A stretch of 6,396 nucleotides of DNA from Pseudomonadota bacterium (GTDB lineage: Bacteria; Desulfobacterota; BSN033; G020346125). The stretch covers positions 1-6,396 of the forward strand of contig DAOVIU010000074.1 in NCBI GenBank assembly GCA_030673585.1. Reading direction: 5' to 3'. Below are positions 4,748 through 6,396 of this stretch, piece after piece. A program made the translations under genes and the position numbers. Position 1 is the first letter of the stretch. The number at the start of each line of letters is the position of its first letter. The notes below the pieces were generated by a model. That model was not told where the DNA came from. It saw nothing but the letters and a program-made list of their open reading frames with translations, and did no database searches.

Positions 4748-5958
4748 AGCTCTTCAATTCCCTTGGCAAGAGGATCGAACCGTTTCGGCCGGTAGACGAC
4801 AAGGTGGTTAACATATTCACCTGTGGCCCATCCATCTACCAACGGGCTCATATCGGAAACTTCAGGACTTTCTTATTCGAGGATGTTTTGGTCCGATACC
4901 TGGAGTACTCGGGGTATGCGGTTAAGAGGGGAATGAATTTCACCGACATTGAGGATAAGGCGATTAAAGAAGCTGAGAAGAGAAAAATGACCGTGAAACA
5001 GCTCACGAAGGAGAATATCAAGGATTTCATGGAGGAAATGAGTCTCCTGAGGATGAAGACACCGGAATACCTCCCCAAAGCTTCTGAGGCCGTTGACGAG
5101 GCGGTGGAGATTATCGAGCTTCTCCTCGATCGTGAGATTGCATACCGGCACGGTGGCAACATCTACTTCGACCCCTTGAATTTTCCCGGATTTGGAAGGC
5201 TCTATGGGCTCGATATGACCAAATGGCCAACCAGAAAGAGGCGATTTCACCGGGATACGTATCCGGGAATGCAATGGAACCTGGGCGATTTTATCCTTTG
5301 GCATGAATGCAGAGGAGGGGATCCGGTTTGCTGGGATACGAGGATCGGAAGGGGCAGGCCCTCCTGGAACATTCAGGATCCAAGCATGGTGAGTAAATAC
5401 TTCCAGGAGACTCTCTCCATTTATTGCGGTGGGTTTGATAACCTCTTTCGACACCATGACTACACCCGAGCAATTCTTGAATCGATACGACCATACCCAA
5501 TGGCAAAGTTTTGGCTCCACTGCCATCACCTTCAGGTAAATGGCCAGAAGATGTCAAAGAGCAAGGGGAATATTTACTATACGGATACGCTCATTGAGCA
5601 AGGATACGATATGGGTGAAATCCGGTTCTTCCTCATATATGGCCATTATCGGGAAAAACTCGACTATTCGGACAATACTATGCGCTCGGCAGCGGATAGG
5701 TTGAGAAAATTCAGGGAAATGGTAAAAGAGGTCGAGGGTAGGGCAGATCAGGAGGCTGAGCTTGAGTGGAAGGTCGCCCGGAGAATGAAGAGGGTCTTTG
5801 CGGAGAGTATGGATGACGACTTGGACGTAAGACGGGCCTTCGACGGATTATACGGGGTACTATCCCAACTCGAGTTCGGGGAGCTGAAGCCGACCGAGGC
5901 TTCAGGCGCCATGAAGGCCCTGAGGCAAATTGATGGGGTCCTGAGGGTTATCTTTTAA
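4741..5958 (+). CDS. divergent cysteinyl-tRNA synthetase-like class I ligase lacking part of the zinc site
   Basis: The 405-residue protein aligns along its catalytic core with CysRS: FTCGPSIY (26-33), the HIGH-type motif HIGN (37-40), NFTDIEDK (66-73) and KMSKS (270-274), then an LIYGHYREKLDYS stretch (298-310). Adenylate formation is therefore expected in the cytoplasm. CysRS holds the cysteine thiol on zinc through C28, C209, H234 and E238 (E. coli numbers). Here C28 and H238 remain, but the C209 site is D213 (SWNIQDPSM) and the E238 site is T242 (RHHDYT), with no gap between them. Only 131 residues follow KMSKS, against about 190 in E. coli CysRS, so the anticodon-binding end is missing, as in the mycothiol ligase MshC. 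The start is GTG after AAAGGGGG, with an in-frame stop just upstream (4723-4725). Family membership is firm. A non-canonical substrate or acceptor is inference; a defective or atypical CysRS is the alternative. Confidence 0.85.
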   Translation: MLKLFNSLGKRIEPFRPVDDKVVNIFTCGPSIYQRAHIGNFRTFLFEDVLVRYLEYSGYAVKRGMNFTDIEDKAIKEAEKRKMTVKQLTKENIKDFMEEMSLLRMKTPEYLPKASEAVDEAVEIIELLLDREIAYRHGGNIYFDPLNFPGFGRLYGLDMTKWPTRKRRFHRDTYPGMQWNLGDFILWHECRGGDPVCWDTRIGRGRPSWNIQDPSMVSKYFQETLSIYCGGFDNLFRHHDYTRAILESIRPYPMAKFWLHCHHLQVNGQKMSKSKGNIYYTDTLIEQGYDMGEIRFFLIYGHYREKLDYSDNTMRSAADRLRKFREMVKEVEGRADQEAELEWKVARRMKRVFAESMDDDLDVRRAFDGLYGVLSQLEFGELKPTEASGAMKALRQIDGVLRVIF

Positions 5959-5976
5959 TCAAGTAGTGGGGATGGC

Positions 5977-6004
5977 AACCCTTTTTTCCGACGGAAGGGT
6001 TTTT
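5977..6004 (+). terminator. intrinsic terminator of the CysRS-like gene
   Basis: AACCCTT (5977-5983) pairs with AAGGGTT (5995-6001), and the inner TTCC/GGAA (5986-5989 with 5993-5996) can form an alternative stem. A run of five T residues (6000-6004) follows on the plus strand. It starts 18 bases after the CysRS-like stop and ends one base before the stop of the convergent exchanger gene. The minus-strand reading lacks a T-run, so it is mainly a rightward terminator. Confidence 0.75.
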
Positions 6005-6005
6005 A

Positions 6006-6396
6006 TCAACGGATTCCCAGCTTGAAGAGGGTAATGCTCCCCAAACAATAGAGGGCGATTATGGAAATGGATCCCCAGCCAATTCTCCACGGGACTTTCT
6101 TGGCCCTGTAAATGAGGTCTATGACAACAATATTGGTCATGACAATTCCCAGGACGGCCGTCAGGATGTGGTCCCCTGAGGCATTGCCCAATATGGCCCC
6201 TTTGGTAAAAAAGACATCAGCTATAGGGATGATGGCGATGTTGAAGATATTGCTGCCCAAAAGATTCCCGATGGCCATGTCAAAGGCACCCTTTCTGACC
6301 AGGGGAATTCCCACCGCAAGCTCTGGGAGGGATGTCACGACGGCGAGCATGAAGCTCCCGATAAAAGATTTCCCCCAACCCGTCGTTTGGGCAATG
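6006..6396 (-). CDS. sodium/calcium exchanger-family (CaCA) membrane protein, C-terminal part
   Basis: The last 129 residues are visible; the gene enters from beyond the right edge, and the frame is open to 6396. It begins with the second alpha repeat that lines the ion path in CaCA exchangers: TSLPEL (visible residues 21-26) and GNLLGSNIFN (43-52), the standard pair of motifs. The residue before TSLPE is valine where glycine is usual. Hydrophobic membrane segments follow, and the protein ends KLGIR. An internal methionine at 6350 is not the start, because the frame upstream (IAQTTGWGKSFIGSF) matches the expected approach to the alpha repeat. It should sit in the inner membrane and exchange Na+ or H+ for Ca2+ or another cation; the ion is not decidable. 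It converges on the CysRS-like gene with a 47-base gap. Confidence 0.88.
   Translation of the reverse strand, partial: IAQTTGWGKSFIGSFMLAVVTSLPELAVGIPLVRKGAFDMAIGNLLGSNIFNIAIIPIADVFFTKGAILGNASGDHILTAVLGIVMTNIVVIDLIYRAKKVPWRIGWGSISIIALYCLGSITLFKLGIR

Overview
The window looks like a chromosomal segment from a Gram-negative anaerobe or facultative anaerobe. A Desulfobacterota-like ('deltaproteobacterial') origin is my best inference. The clues are a Tat-exported superoxide dismutase next to a rubredoxin-like iron protein, a PilZ-domain regulator, and an AT-rich 'AAATCCGAA/TTCGAATTT' palindromic repeat of a style I associate with such genomes. No rRNA, tRNA, phage gene, transposase gene or CRISPR array is visible.

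Layout, left to right. Positions 1-128 hold the end of an upstream plus-strand transcription unit, closed by a good intrinsic terminator. A probable promoter and a 5' leader with short repeats (130-286) precede a plus-strand gene (287-946) that joins an N-terminal PilZ domain to a C-terminal sigma-70 region 4 helix-turn-helix. A terminator (973-1002) separates it from a convergent minus-strand operon: an MFS transporter (1671-2957) and a PHP-domain metallohydrolase (1069-1674), overlapping by ATGA and driven by a near-consensus promoter (3064-3036). Divergently, on the plus strand, come a Tat-exported Fe/Mn superoxide dismutase (3213-3950) and a 61-residue rubredoxin-like protein (4014-4199), probably one oxidative-stress unit.

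The 541-base gap 4200-4740 holds a weak terminator, a minus-strand reading frame that looks coding but is stopped one codon after its only ATG, a 198-bp MITE-like inverted-repeat element (4438-4635) with a nested hairpin, and a possible 13-codon leader ORF. Then comes a plus-strand cysteinyl-tRNA-synthetase-like gene (4741-5958) with its own terminator. A minus-strand, window-truncated sodium/calcium exchanger-family gene (6006-6396) ends the window.

The most interesting items are two. The CysRS-like protein keeps the class I catalytic motifs, but two of the four zinc ligands that hold the cysteine thiol are replaced and the C-terminal anticodon-binding region is missing. It may therefore be an aminoacyl-adenylate-forming ligase with another substrate rather than a normal CysRS. 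The PilZ-sigma4 fusion suggests a direct link from cyclic-di-GMP to RNA polymerase or a promoter. Both functional readings are inferences.
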